Positions 8,739 to 15,466 of a DNA stretch of 29,698 nt are shown piece by piece. The notes under the pieces are model-generated. The model did not search any database and had not been told where the DNA came from. It saw only the letters and a list, made by a program, of their open reading frames with translations. The DNA is from Dokdonella_A sp036518555. GTDB lineage: Bacteria > Pseudomonadota > Gammaproteobacteria > Xanthomonadales > Rhodanobacteraceae. The stretch spans positions 1 through 29,698 of the forward strand of contig NZ_DATDMY010000343.1 of NCBI RefSeq assembly GCF_036518555.1. The letters run 5' to 3'. The stretch's first letter is position 1. The number at the start of each line of letters is the position of its first letter. The position numbers and the translations under genes were made by a program.

Positions 8739-8814
8739 CCGATTCCCCGGACCTGCTCACGCGACTGCACCCCACGATGGGGCGACCGGTCGGACGGGCG
8801 GCAGTCTCGGCATG

Positions 8815-8832
8815 GTTGACAACGTTGTCAAC
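8815..8832. promoter_or_regulatory. Perfect 18-bp palindrome, probable NagR operator
   Basis: The sequence gttgacaacgttgtcaac is its own reverse complement. It has the central-CG palindromic form of LacI-family operators and lies in the divergent region between the kinase and nagP. It contains TTGACA, the sigma70 -35 consensus, on both strands (8816-8821 forward, 8826-8831 reverse). Reading forward, a CAAAAT at 8841-8846 is a weak -10 candidate at 19-bp spacing. Reading in reverse, only a poor -10 is seen. Repression by NagR is inferred from family knowledge and from the LacI-type gene in the cluster. Confidence 0.8.
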
Positions 8833-8958
8833 TTGCACTGCAAAATGATCACGGAGCTGGCTGGAGCTAGTATCGGCGCTACAGCGGGCCGGCGCCGTGT
8901 ATTGGTTCCTGTGCGGGAATTCGCCGAATGCAAACGGATTGATCCGCGCGGCGACATG

Positions 8959-8976
8959 AATGACAACGTTAATACG
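8959..8976. promoter_or_regulatory. Degenerate second NagR operator candidate
   Basis: The sequence aatgacaacgttaatacg repeats the core TGACAACGTT of the palindrome centred 144 bp upstream, but its right half is degenerate. It ends 35 bases before the nagP start codon, inside the probable leader. A bound repressor here could act as a roadblock or pair with the upstream site in a loop. Confidence 0.45.
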
Positions 8977-9011
8977 CCATGGCCTAGCCGGTCACGGCGA
9001 CAGGAGAATCC

Positions 9012-10286
9012 ATGGCTGCGACCGCTGCCAGTGCATCCGTGCCGGGCCGGCATGCGCCGATGCTCGTCATCGGCCTGCTGTTCTTCATCTTCGGTTTCGT
9101 GACCTGGATGAATGGGCCGCTGATCCAGTTCGTCGAGCTCGCGTTCGAGCTCGACACCGTCAACGCGTTCCTCGTCCTCATGGCGTTCTACCTGTCGTAC
9201 TTCTTCCTCGCGCTGCCGTCGGCGGCGATCCTGCGCCGCACCGGGATGAAGCGCGGCATGGCGATCGGCCTGTTCGTGATGGCGTTCGGCGCGCTCGGCT
9301 TCGGCGAGTTCGCGGTGCGACGGTGGTATCCCGGCGCGCTCGGCGGGCTGTTCACGATCGGCGCAGGGCTCGCGCTGCTGCAGACGGCGGCGAATCCCTA
9401 CATCAGCATCCTCGGCCCGATCGAAAGCGCGGCGCAGCGCATCGCGTTCATGGGCATCTGCAACAAGGTGGCCGGCATCCTCGCGCCGTTCGCGCTCGGC
9501 GCGCTCGTGCTGCACGGCCTCGGCGACCTCAAGGCGCAGGTCCAGGCGGCCGACCCGGCCACGCGCAGCGCGCTGCTCGCCGCATTCGCTGCGCGCGTGC
9601 ACCTGCCCTACCTCGGCATGGCGGCCGTGCTCGCCGCGCTCGGCGCCTGGATCGTGCGCTCGCCGCTGCCCGAGGTGCGCTCGTCCGAGGCGAACGCGGC
9701 CGCGGCGCGCGGACCGCGCGAAGGCCTCGCCGCGTTCCCGCACCTGTGGCTCGGCGTGATCTGCCTGTTCGTCTACGTCGGCGTCGAAGTCATGGCCGGC
9801 GACGCGATCGGCACCTACGGCCGCGGCTTCGGACTTCCGCCGGACTCGACCAAGCTGTTCACGTCGTTCACGCTGTTCGCGATGCTCGTCGGTTACGTAT
9901 GCGGCCTCGCGCTGATCCCGCGCTTCGCCTCGCAGCAGCGCTACCTCGCGATCTCGGCCGTGCTCGGCGTCGTGTTCTCGCTGTGCGCATACGCGACGAG
10001 CGGCTACGTCTCGGTCGGCTTCGTCGCCGCGCTCGGCTTCGCCAATGCGATGATGTGGCCGGCGATCTTCCCGCTCGCGATCAAGGGGCTCGGGCGCCTC
10101 ACCGAGATCGGCTCCGCGCTGCTCATCATGGGCATTGCCGGCGGCGCGCTGATTCCGCAGGCGTTCGCGATCCTGCGCGAGCACCACGACTTCCAGTCCG
10201 CGTTCGCGGCGATCATGATCCCGTGCTACCTCTACATCCTCTATTACGCGTTGCTCGGCCACCGTGCCGGACGCACTGCGCAGTGA
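9012..10286 (+). CDS. nagP: Sugar MFS transporter, probable GlcNAc permease NagP
   Basis: The 424-residue inner-membrane protein has about 12 hydrophobic segments and belongs to the FucP/NagP branch of sugar:proton symporters. Typical sequences are FFIFGFVTWMNGPLIQFVEL in the first helix, FYLSYFFLALPSAAILRRTG with the loop motif GMKRGM, and LLQTAANPYISILGP in the middle. It would bring free GlcNAc, produced by the hexosaminidase, into the cytoplasm, from where the kinase phosphorylates it. The start at 9012 has AGGAG five bases upstream. It is the first gene of the rightward arm; nagR follows after 70 bases. The assignment to GlcNAc rests on cluster context plus family resemblance. Confidence 0.88.
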   Translation: MAATAASASVPGRHAPMLVIGLLFFIFGFVTWMNGPLIQFVELAFELDTVNAFLVLMAFYLSYFFLALPSAAILRRTGMKRGMAIGLFVMAFGALGFGEFAVRRWYPGALGGLFTIGAGLALLQTAANPYISILGPIESAAQRIAFMGICNKVAGILAPFALGALVLHGLGDLKAQVQAADPATRSALLAAFAARVHLPYLGMAAVLAALGAWIVRSPLPEVRSSEANAAAARGPREGLAAFPHLWLGVICLFVYVGVEVMAGDAIGTYGRGFGLPPDSTKLFTSFTLFAMLVGYVCGLALIPRFASQQRYLAISAVLGVVFSLCAYATSGYVSVGFVAALGFANAMMWPAIFPLAIKGLGRLTEIGSALLIMGIAGGALIPQAFAILREHHDFQSAFAAIMIPCYLYILYYALLGHRAGRTAQ

Positions 10287-10356
10287 CGATGGACGCTCGT
10301 TCCACCGGCATCCGCTCTCCACTAGGATGCGCCATCGCAGGCGCGGGAGAACGGAT

Positions 10357-11394
10357 GTGAGTCGTCCCACCATCAAGGACGTCGCGCGGCACGCGGGCGT
10401 CTCGCTGAAGACGGTGTCGCGCGTGATCAACGGCGAGGCGTCGGTGCGCGCCGACACGCGCGAGCGCGTGCAGCGCGCGATCGACGAGCTCGATTACGCG
10501 CCCGACCAGGCCGCGCGCAACCTGCGCGGCGCGACCTCGCACGCGATCGGCCTCGTCTACGACAACCCGAACCCCTACTACGTCATCAGCGTGCAGAACG
10601 GCGTGCTCGCGGCCTGCCGCGACCAGGACTTCGGGCTGCAGATCCACCCGTGCGACTCGAACGCACCCGGCCTCGCCGACGAGCTGCGCGAGCTCGTCGC
10701 CCACGCGCGGCTCGCCGGCCTCGTGCTCGCACCGCCGATGTCCGAGCGCATGGAGCTCATCCGCTACCTCGCCGAACACGGCATCCGCTTCGTGCGCATC
10801 ATCTCCGCGGCCGAGGATCCGAACGACGGCTATCCGTGCGTCTACGTCGACGACCGCGACGCCGCCTACGACATCACCGAGCACCTGATCCAGCTCGGCC
10901 ACCAGCGCATCGGCTTCCTGTGGGGCGGCGCCGAACACCGTTCGAGCCCGGAGCGCTTCAAGGGCTACGAGGCGGCGCTGAAGGACTACGGCATCCCGCT
11001 CGACAAGAAACTCGTGATCCCGGGCGACTACTCGTTCGACGACGGCTTCCGCGGCGCGCGCCGTCTGTTCGCGCTGCGCGAGCCGCCGACCGCGATCTTC
11101 GGCTCCAACGACGAGATCGCTGCGGGCGTGCTCGCCGCGGCGAAGGCGAACGGCATCGACGTTCCGTACGAACTGTCGATCGCCGGCTTCGAGGACAGCC
11201 CGTTCTCGCGCCAGTCGTGGCCGGCTTTGACGACCGCGAAGCAGGCGACCGAGGACATCGCGCGCCACGCAGCGCTGCGGCTGATCGCAGAACTGAAACC
11301 GGCCGGCAGCGGCGTCATCCACGTCAATCGCGGCTTCAGCCCGCAGCTCGTGATCCGCGATTCGACCGCGCGCGTGCGCACGACCGCGTCATGA
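10357..11394 (+). CDS. nagR: LacI-family repressor NagR
   Basis: The 345-residue regulator has a LacI helix-turn-helix at residues 4-24 (TIKDVARHAGVSLKTVSRVI), the hinge region (YAPDQAARNLRGA, about 47-59) and a periplasmic-binding-protein-like sensor domain (VYDNPNPYYV...IFGSNDEIAAGVL...IAGFEDSPF). In this cluster it is expected to bind the palindrome upstream of nagP and release it on sensing GlcNAc-6-phosphate or a related sugar; the effector is inferred. The GTG start at 10357 was chosen over an ATG at 10327 because GGGAG precedes it at proper distance and the HTH begins at residue 4. The ATG two bases earlier runs straight into TGA. It is 70 bases behind nagP and its stop closely precedes nagB. 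Confidence 0.9.
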   Translation: MSRPTIKDVARHAGVSLKTVSRVINGEASVRADTRERVQRAIDELDYAPDQAARNLRGATSHAIGLVYDNPNPYYVISVQNGVLAACRDQDFGLQIHPCDSNAPGLADELRELVAHARLAGLVLAPPMSERMELIRYLAEHGIRFVRIISAAEDPNDGYPCVYVDDRDAAYDITEHLIQLGHQRIGFLWGGAEHRSSPERFKGYEAALKDYGIPLDKKLVIPGDYSFDDGFRGARRLFALREPPTAIFGSNDEIAAGVLAAAKANGIDVPYELSIAGFEDSPFSRQSWPALTTAKQATEDIARHAALRLIAELKPAGSGVIHVNRGFSPQLVIRDSTARVRTTAS

Positions 11395-11414
11395 GCGCCG
11401 TGCCCGGGGACACC

Positions 11415-12455
11415 ATGACCGAACCCACCCACGCCGCCGAAGCGACGCGCATGTACCTTGAAGTGCGCGAATCGTCGACGGCGATCGCGCGCCAGCTCGA
11501 GGCGAACCGCGCCGCGATCGGCGAGCTCGCTTCGAGCCTGCGGCGCGAGCGCCCACGCTTCGTCGCGACCGGCGCGCGCGGCAGTTCCGACAACGCCGCC
11601 ACGTTCGCGAAGTACCTGTTCGAAACGCGACTGCGCGTGACGACGGCATCGGCGGCGCCGTCGGTGCAGTCGATCTACGCGGCACGGCCCGAGCTCGACG
11701 GCGCGCTGTTCCTCGCGATCTCGCAGTCGGGCAGGAGCCCCGACCTCGTTGCGCAGGCGTCCGCCGCGCGCCGCTCCGGCGCGCGCGTCGTCGCGATGGT
11801 CAACGTCGTCGACTCGCCGCTCGCGGCGGCGGCCGACGTCGTGGTACCGCTGCACGCTGGCCCCGAACTCAGCGTCGCGGCGACGAAGAGTTACCTCTGC
11901 TCGCTCTCGGCGCTGCTCCACCTCGCAGCCGAGTGGGGCGAGGACGCGCGCCTGCGCGATGCGCTCGCGCAGGTCCCCGAAGCGCTCGAGAAGGGCTGGA
12001 GCGCGGACTGGTCCGCACTCGTCGACGGCCTCGCCGACGCGCGCAACCTGTTCGTCGTCGGCCGTGGCTTCGGCCTGACCGCCGCGCAGGAAGTCGCTCT
12101 CAAGTTCAAGGAAACCTGCGGCCTGCACGCCGAGGCGTTCAGCGCGGCGGAAGTCCAGCACGGGCCGATGACGCTCGTCGAGCACGGCTTCCCGGTGCTG
12201 TTCTTCGCCCAGCACGACGACAGCTTCGACGGCACCCTCGCGGTGGCGGAACGGTTCCGCGAACGCGGCGCGCGCGTGTGGGTCGCCGCACCGGGTGGCG
12301 CCGCCGACTTGCCGTTCGCCGCGACCGCCGACCCGGCGTGCGCGCCGCTGCTCGCGGTGCACCGCTGCTATGGTGCGATCAATGCGCTCGCGCTGCGGCG
12401 CGGACGCGACCCCGATGCGCCGCCGCACCTGCGCAAGGTGACCGAGACGCGTTGA
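11415..12455 (+). CDS. nagB-II: SIS-domain glucosamine-6-phosphate deaminase (NagB-II)
   Basis: The 346-residue protein has two SIS sugar-isomerase domains, like the isomerase half of GlmS but without a glutaminase domain. SIS1 shows GARGSSDNAA (53-62), SQSGRSPD (103-110) and ELSVAATKSY (151-160). SIS2 has VVGRGFGLTAAQEVALKFKE (214-233) and AFSAAEVQHGP (241-251), with the usual LRKVTETR tail. Proteins of this type replace classical NagB in Xanthomonas and Shewanella and convert glucosamine-6-phosphate to fructose-6-phosphate plus ammonia. An in-frame ATG at 11391, overlapping the nagR stop as ATGA, would add eight residues. The ATG at 11415 is preferred for GGGGA upstream and protein-like start. 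Its stop overlaps the nagA start by one base (TGATG), which indicates translational coupling. Confidence 0.88.
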   Translation: MTEPTHAAEATRMYLEVRESSTAIARQLEANRAAIGELASSLRRERPRFVATGARGSSDNAATFAKYLFETRLRVTTASAAPSVQSIYAARPELDGALFLAISQSGRSPDLVAQASAARRSGARVVAMVNVVDSPLAAAADVVVPLHAGPELSVAATKSYLCSLSALLHLAAEWGEDARLRDALAQVPEALEKGWSADWSALVDGLADARNLFVVGRGFGLTAAQEVALKFKETCGLHAEAFSAAEVQHGPMTLVEHGFPVLFFAQHDDSFDGTLAVAERFRERGARVWVAAPGGAADLPFAATADPACAPLLAVHRCYGAINALALRRGRDPDAPPHLRKVTETR

Positions 12456-13579
12456 TGGCCACTGCCCTCGTCAACACCCGCGTGCTCGTCGACGACGCCT
12501 TCCGCGACGATCTCGCGGTGATCGTCGACGACGGCATCATCGTCGCCGTCGAGCTCGCGCGCGATGCGCACGCCCGTGCGTGCGAACGCGTCGACCTCGG
12601 CGGCCACTGGCTCGTGCCCGGTTTCATCGACGTGCAGGTCAACGGCGGCGGCGGCGTGCTGTTCAACGATTCGCCGACGGCCGAAGCCATCCGGCGCATC
12701 GGTGCCGCGCACCGGCGCTACGGCACGACCGGTTTCCTGCCCACCCTGATCAGCGACGACCGCGCGACGATGCGCGCAGCGATCGACGCCGTCGACGATG
12801 CGATCGCGCAAGGCGTGCCCGGCGTGCTCGGCATCCATCTCGAGGGACCGTACCTCGCGCCCGCGCGCCGCGGCGCGCATGACGCCTCGAAGTTCCGCGC
12901 GCTCGACGATGCCGAACTCGAACTCGCGTGTTCGCTGCGCCGCGGCCTCACCGTGCTCACGCTCGCGCCGGAGCAGGTGCCGCCCGCGCGCGTGCGCGAG
13001 CTCGTCGCGCGCGGCGTGATCGTGTGCATCGGCCATTCCGCCGCGGACTACGCGCAGGCGCGCGCCGCGCTCGACGCGGGCGCGCGCGGCTTCACGCATC
13101 TGTTCAATGCGATGTCGCCGCTGCAGGGGCGCGAGCCGGGCATGGTCGGCGCCGCGCTCGAGGATCGCGCGAGCTGGTGCGGCCTCATCGTCGACGGCCA
13201 CCACGTGCACCCGGCTTCGCTGCGGGTCGCGCTCGCGGCGAAGCCGCGTGGCAAGCTCCTGCTCGTGACCGACGCGATGCCGCCCGTCGGCGCCGAATCG
13301 GATGCGTACGAGCTCGCCGGCGTGACGATCCGCTGCCGCGACGGCCGCTGCGAAACACCCGACGGCGTGCTCGCCGGCTCCGCGCTCGACATGGCGAGCG
13401 CCGTGCGCAACACGGTCGCGACGCTCGGGGTGCCGCTCGAGGATGCGCTGCGCATGGCCTCGACCTGGCCGGCCGAGTTCCTCGGCGTGGGCGCAGAACG
13501 CGGTCGCATCGCACCGGGCCGGCGCGCCGACCTCGTCGAACTGGACGCCGGCCTTCGCGTGGTGCGCTGCTGGCCCTGA
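12455..13579 (+). CDS. nagA: N-acetylglucosamine-6-phosphate deacetylase
   Basis: The 374-residue amidohydrolase removes acetate from GlcNAc-6-phosphate, giving glucosamine-6-phosphate for the preceding deaminase. The metal and catalytic landmarks are all present: HLEGPYL with the metal ligand Glu130, GHS (His194), FTHLFNAM (His215), VDGHHVHP (substrate His near 249) and the catalytic Asp273 in LVTDAMPP. The C-terminal RRADLVELD strand is typical of the family. Length matches known NagA enzymes (about 380). It is cytoplasmic and probably works as an oligomer. The start overlaps the nagB stop by one base. It is the last gene of the rightward arm; the next gene runs towards it and ends 51 bases away. 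Confidence 0.94.
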   Translation: MATALVNTRVLVDDAFRDDLAVIVDDGIIVAVELARDAHARACERVDLGGHWLVPGFIDVQVNGGGGVLFNDSPTAEAIRRIGAAHRRYGTTGFLPTLISDDRATMRAAIDAVDDAIAQGVPGVLGIHLEGPYLAPARRGAHDASKFRALDDAELELACSLRRGLTVLTLAPEQVPPARVRELVARGVIVCIGHSAADYAQARAALDAGARGFTHLFNAMSPLQGREPGMVGAALEDRASWCGLIVDGHHVHPASLRVALAAKPRGKLLLVTDAMPPVGAESDAYELAGVTIRCRDGRCETPDGVLAGSALDMASAVRNTVATLGVPLEDALRMASTWPAEFLGVGAERGRIAPGRRADLVELDAGLRVVRCWP

Positions 13580-13630
13580 CCGACGCCGCGTCGCCGCCGC
13601 GCCGTTCGGCGCGGGGCGAGGCGAGCCCGG

Positions 13631-14560
13631 TCAGTGCGCCGATCCGGTGTAGTCCTGCAGTGCGGCGTGCAACGTGTCGAACTCCCGCGCGAGCACCGCT
13701 TCGAGCGCACGCTTGTCGGTGCCGACGAGGACGCTCTGGTCCCGCGTCGCCACCGCGGGGTTGACCTGGTTCGCGCCGAGCGGCACGAGTTCGCCCTCGT
13801 AGAGCACGCGCGCGGCCGTCGCGGGCGAGCCGTCGCCGGTCGGATCGCTGCTCGACAGATGCACCCAGCCCGAGCCGAGGCCGCGGCGATCGTCCATGCC
13901 GAGCACGTACGAATGCACGTAGCTGCCCGACTGCGCGGCCGCGACGATGAACCGGTGCGCGGCGGCCGAGTAGGTGCCGAGCGCGACATGGCCGAGGCCG
14001 TCGTCGCTGTGGCCGGCGGCGTATATGGTGCCGTCGGAACCCGTGTACGCATGATCGAAGACGATCCAGTCGCCGTCGACGATGCCGCCGACGTTCAAGC
14101 TGAACGTCCATTCGCCGTAGAGCATGCCCGTCAACGACGGAAAGCCGTAGTTGAACTTGACGATCTCGAGCGAACCCGCCGGTGTCGTCAGCGTCGCCGA
14201 CTGGTTGTCGTGGAACTGGATCGTCATCGGCCCCGCCGCACCGACGTGCACGACCGGCTGGTGCGACGCCGGGCAACCGAAGCACTGCCCGTCGGAATAG
14301 CTGTCGTACGTGCTCGTGAATCGACCCGTCGCGTGGTTGTAGGTGCCCGACGACAGGTACCAGATCGGATCGCCGCCGGTCGTGTAGATGAAGGTCGTCA
14401 CGATCATCGTGTCGCCTTGCAGGTCGATGTTGAAGCCGCGGCCGCCGTCGCCCGGGTGCGCCCACAGGCCGACCGACGGCCCTCCGATCGTCGTGAACGC
14501 CTGCGCCGTGAAACTGCCGATCGCGAGCGCAAGCGCCGCGAGCCATGAGATGCCTTTCAT
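13631..14560 (-). CDS. Secreted beta-rich protein of unknown function
   Basis: The 309-residue product has a clear signal peptide (MKGISWLAALALAIGSFTAQA). Just after it comes a pattern found in many secreted proteobacterial proteins of unknown role: WAHPGDGGRGFNIDLQGDTM, followed by a strand ending GGDPIWYLSSGTY. The rest is rich in Gly, Thr, Ser and aromatic residues and looks like beta-barrel or beta-sandwich structure (MLYGEWTFSLNVGGIVDGDW, VALGTYSAAAHRFIVAA). Two Cys in QCFGCP may pair. The last 40 residues look helical (KRALEAVLAREFDTLHAALQ). The ATG at 14560 is supported by GGGAGG seven bases upstream. It converges on nagA. A link to chitin or GlcNAc is only suggested by position. Confidence 0.7.
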   Translation of the reverse strand: MKGISWLAALALAIGSFTAQAFTTIGGPSVGLWAHPGDGGRGFNIDLQGDTMIVTTFIYTTGGDPIWYLSSGTYNHATGRFTSTYDSYSDGQCFGCPASHQPVVHVGAAGPMTIQFHDNQSATLTTPAGSLEIVKFNYGFPSLTGMLYGEWTFSLNVGGIVDGDWIVFDHAYTGSDGTIYAAGHSDDGLGHVALGTYSAAAHRFIVAAAQSGSYVHSYVLGMDDRRGLGSGWVHLSSSDPTGDGSPATAARVLYEGELVPLGANQVNPAVATRDQSVLVGTDKRALEAVLAREFDTLHAALQDYTGSAH

Positions 14561-14650
14561 TGCGGTTCCTCCCTTCGTGCCTGGCCGTGCGGCGTCGTCG
14601 CCGCCCCTGCGGCCGCGAGCCGGCCGCGACCCTCCGATCGCGACGGCGCG

Positions 14651-14671
14651 GCCGTATCCATGAGATACGGC
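14651..14671. repeat. Inverted repeat GCCGTATC-5-GATACGGC
   Basis: Perfect 8-bp arms (14651-14658 and 14664-14671) around CATGA lie in the 229-bp region between the divergent secreted-protein and DGPF genes. There is no T tract on either side, so it is not an intrinsic terminator. It could be a protein-binding site; which protein is unknown. Confidence 0.5.
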
Positions 14672-14700
14672 GCGTCGTCGCGTTCCAGACACGCGCGGCA

Positions 14701-14727
14701 TGTCGATTTCCCGTCCCTCCGTTCGTC
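14701..14727 (+). promoter_or_regulatory. Candidate ECF42-type promoter (TGTCGA-17-CGTC)
   Basis: TGTCGA at 14701-14706 and CGTC at 14724-14727, 17 bases apart, match the promoter motif I recall for ECF42 sigma factors (TGTCGA near -35, CGA/TC near -10). Transcription would begin near 14733, about 55 bases before the DGPF start codon. The downstream genes are a DGPF protein and an ECF42-like sigma factor, so self-activation is likely. The motif match is from memory and the motif is short. Confidence 0.6.
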
Positions 14728-14789
14728 GTCTTCCCCGAACACCGGGTCGTACCGCCCGCCCGGGCGCCGACCCGCACCGGGAGAGGATC

Positions 14790-15170
14790 ATGAGAGTCAT
14801 GGTGATGGTGCGGGCGACCGACGCGTCCGAGCGCGGCGAGCGGCCGAGCCGCGAGCTCCTGGGGGCGATGGGGCGCTTCAACGAGCAACTCGCGAACGCG
14901 GGCATCCTGCTCGCCGCCGACGGCCTCGCGCCGAGTTCGGCCGGAGCACGCGTGCGCTTCTCGGGCAGGACGCGCACCGTCGTCGACGGTCCGTTCGCCG
15001 GGGCGAAGGAGCTCGTCGCCGGCTTCTGGCTCTGGCAGGTGCGTTCGCTCGACGAGGCGATCGAGTGGGCGCGTCGCTGTCCCAACCCGTCCGGGCAGGG
15101 CGAGTCGGAGATCGAGATCCGACCGCTTTACGAGCCCGAGGACTTCGCCACCCTGCCCGCGGACGGCTGA
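14790..15170 (+). CDS. DGPF/YCII-domain protein
   Basis: The 126-residue cytoplasmic protein has the YCII/DGPF fold. It opens with a strand (MRVMVMVRATDASERGE), followed by helix RELLGAMGRFNEQLANAGI and the hallmark VVDGPFAGAKELVAGFWLWQ, with DGPF at 66-69. Such proteins are regular neighbours of ECF42 sigma factors, and this one precedes one. They may be effectors or modulators of the sigma factor, but their reaction is unknown. The ATG at 14790 is preceded by GGGAGAGG. The candidate ECF42 promoter lies about 60 bases upstream. The gene is followed by a possible 44-codon ORF and then the sigma factor, all on the same strand. Confidence 0.88.
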   Translation: MRVMVMVRATDASERGERPSRELLGAMGRFNEQLANAGILLAADGLAPSSAGARVRFSGRTRTVVDGPFAGAKELVAGFWLWQVRSLDEAIEWARRCPNPSGQGESEIEIRPLYEPEDFATLPADG

Positions 15171-15216
15171 GCCCTGCGGCGCCCTTCCGTCGCTGCCGCC
15201 ACGCGTGGAGAACCCG

Positions 15217-15351
15217 ATGCCCGTCGTCGCCACGATCTTCGTATGCCTCGTCGCGGAACCGCTCGTCGCGTCGGCCAAACCCTCCGCGCCCGGCGCGCAG
15301 CGCCGCGTGATCGCGCGACATCGACGCTCATGCAGGTGTCCAGCCGCATGA
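15217..15351 (+). CDS. Possible 44-residue secreted peptide
   Basis: A short open frame begins at an ATG with GGAG six bases upstream (15207-15210). It reads MPVVATIFVCLVAEPLVASA at its start, which looks like a short hydrophobic leader with an Ala-Ser-Ala cleavage area. A basic tail follows (RRVIARHRRSCRCP) with two of its three Cys near the end. It lies between the DGPF gene and the sigma factor in the same direction. The good ribosome binding site and hydrophobic start support it. Short length and GC-rich composition mean it could be chance. I do not recognise it. Confidence 0.3.
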   Translation: MPVVATIFVCLVAEPLVASAKPSAPGAQRRVIARHRRSCRCPAA

Positions 15352-15466
15352 TCGGCAGTGACGTCGAAGGCGGCCCCGCGGGCTGCGCGGCGATCCGCCG
15401 GGATGCGCGCCGGCGCGCACTTCCGGCGCTTGTGCCGCACCCGGCGAGATGGTCTGATCGGCGGCC

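Noticed and set aside
10327..10356. Upstream ATG as start of nagR
   Set aside because: The extra ten residues are Arg-rich and not LacI-like, there is no spaced ribosome binding site, and the GTG at 10357 has GGGAG and places the HTH correctly.
8757..10457. 566-codon frame antisense to nagP
   Set aside because: Low-complexity Arg/Glu/Ala sequence with no domain; nagP carries transmembrane helices and family motifs.
13597..13614. GC hairpin between the convergent nagA and secreted-protein genes
   Set aside because: A 7-bp stem with a 4-base loop exists, but neither strand has a T tract, and such GC stems are expected by chance in this sequence.
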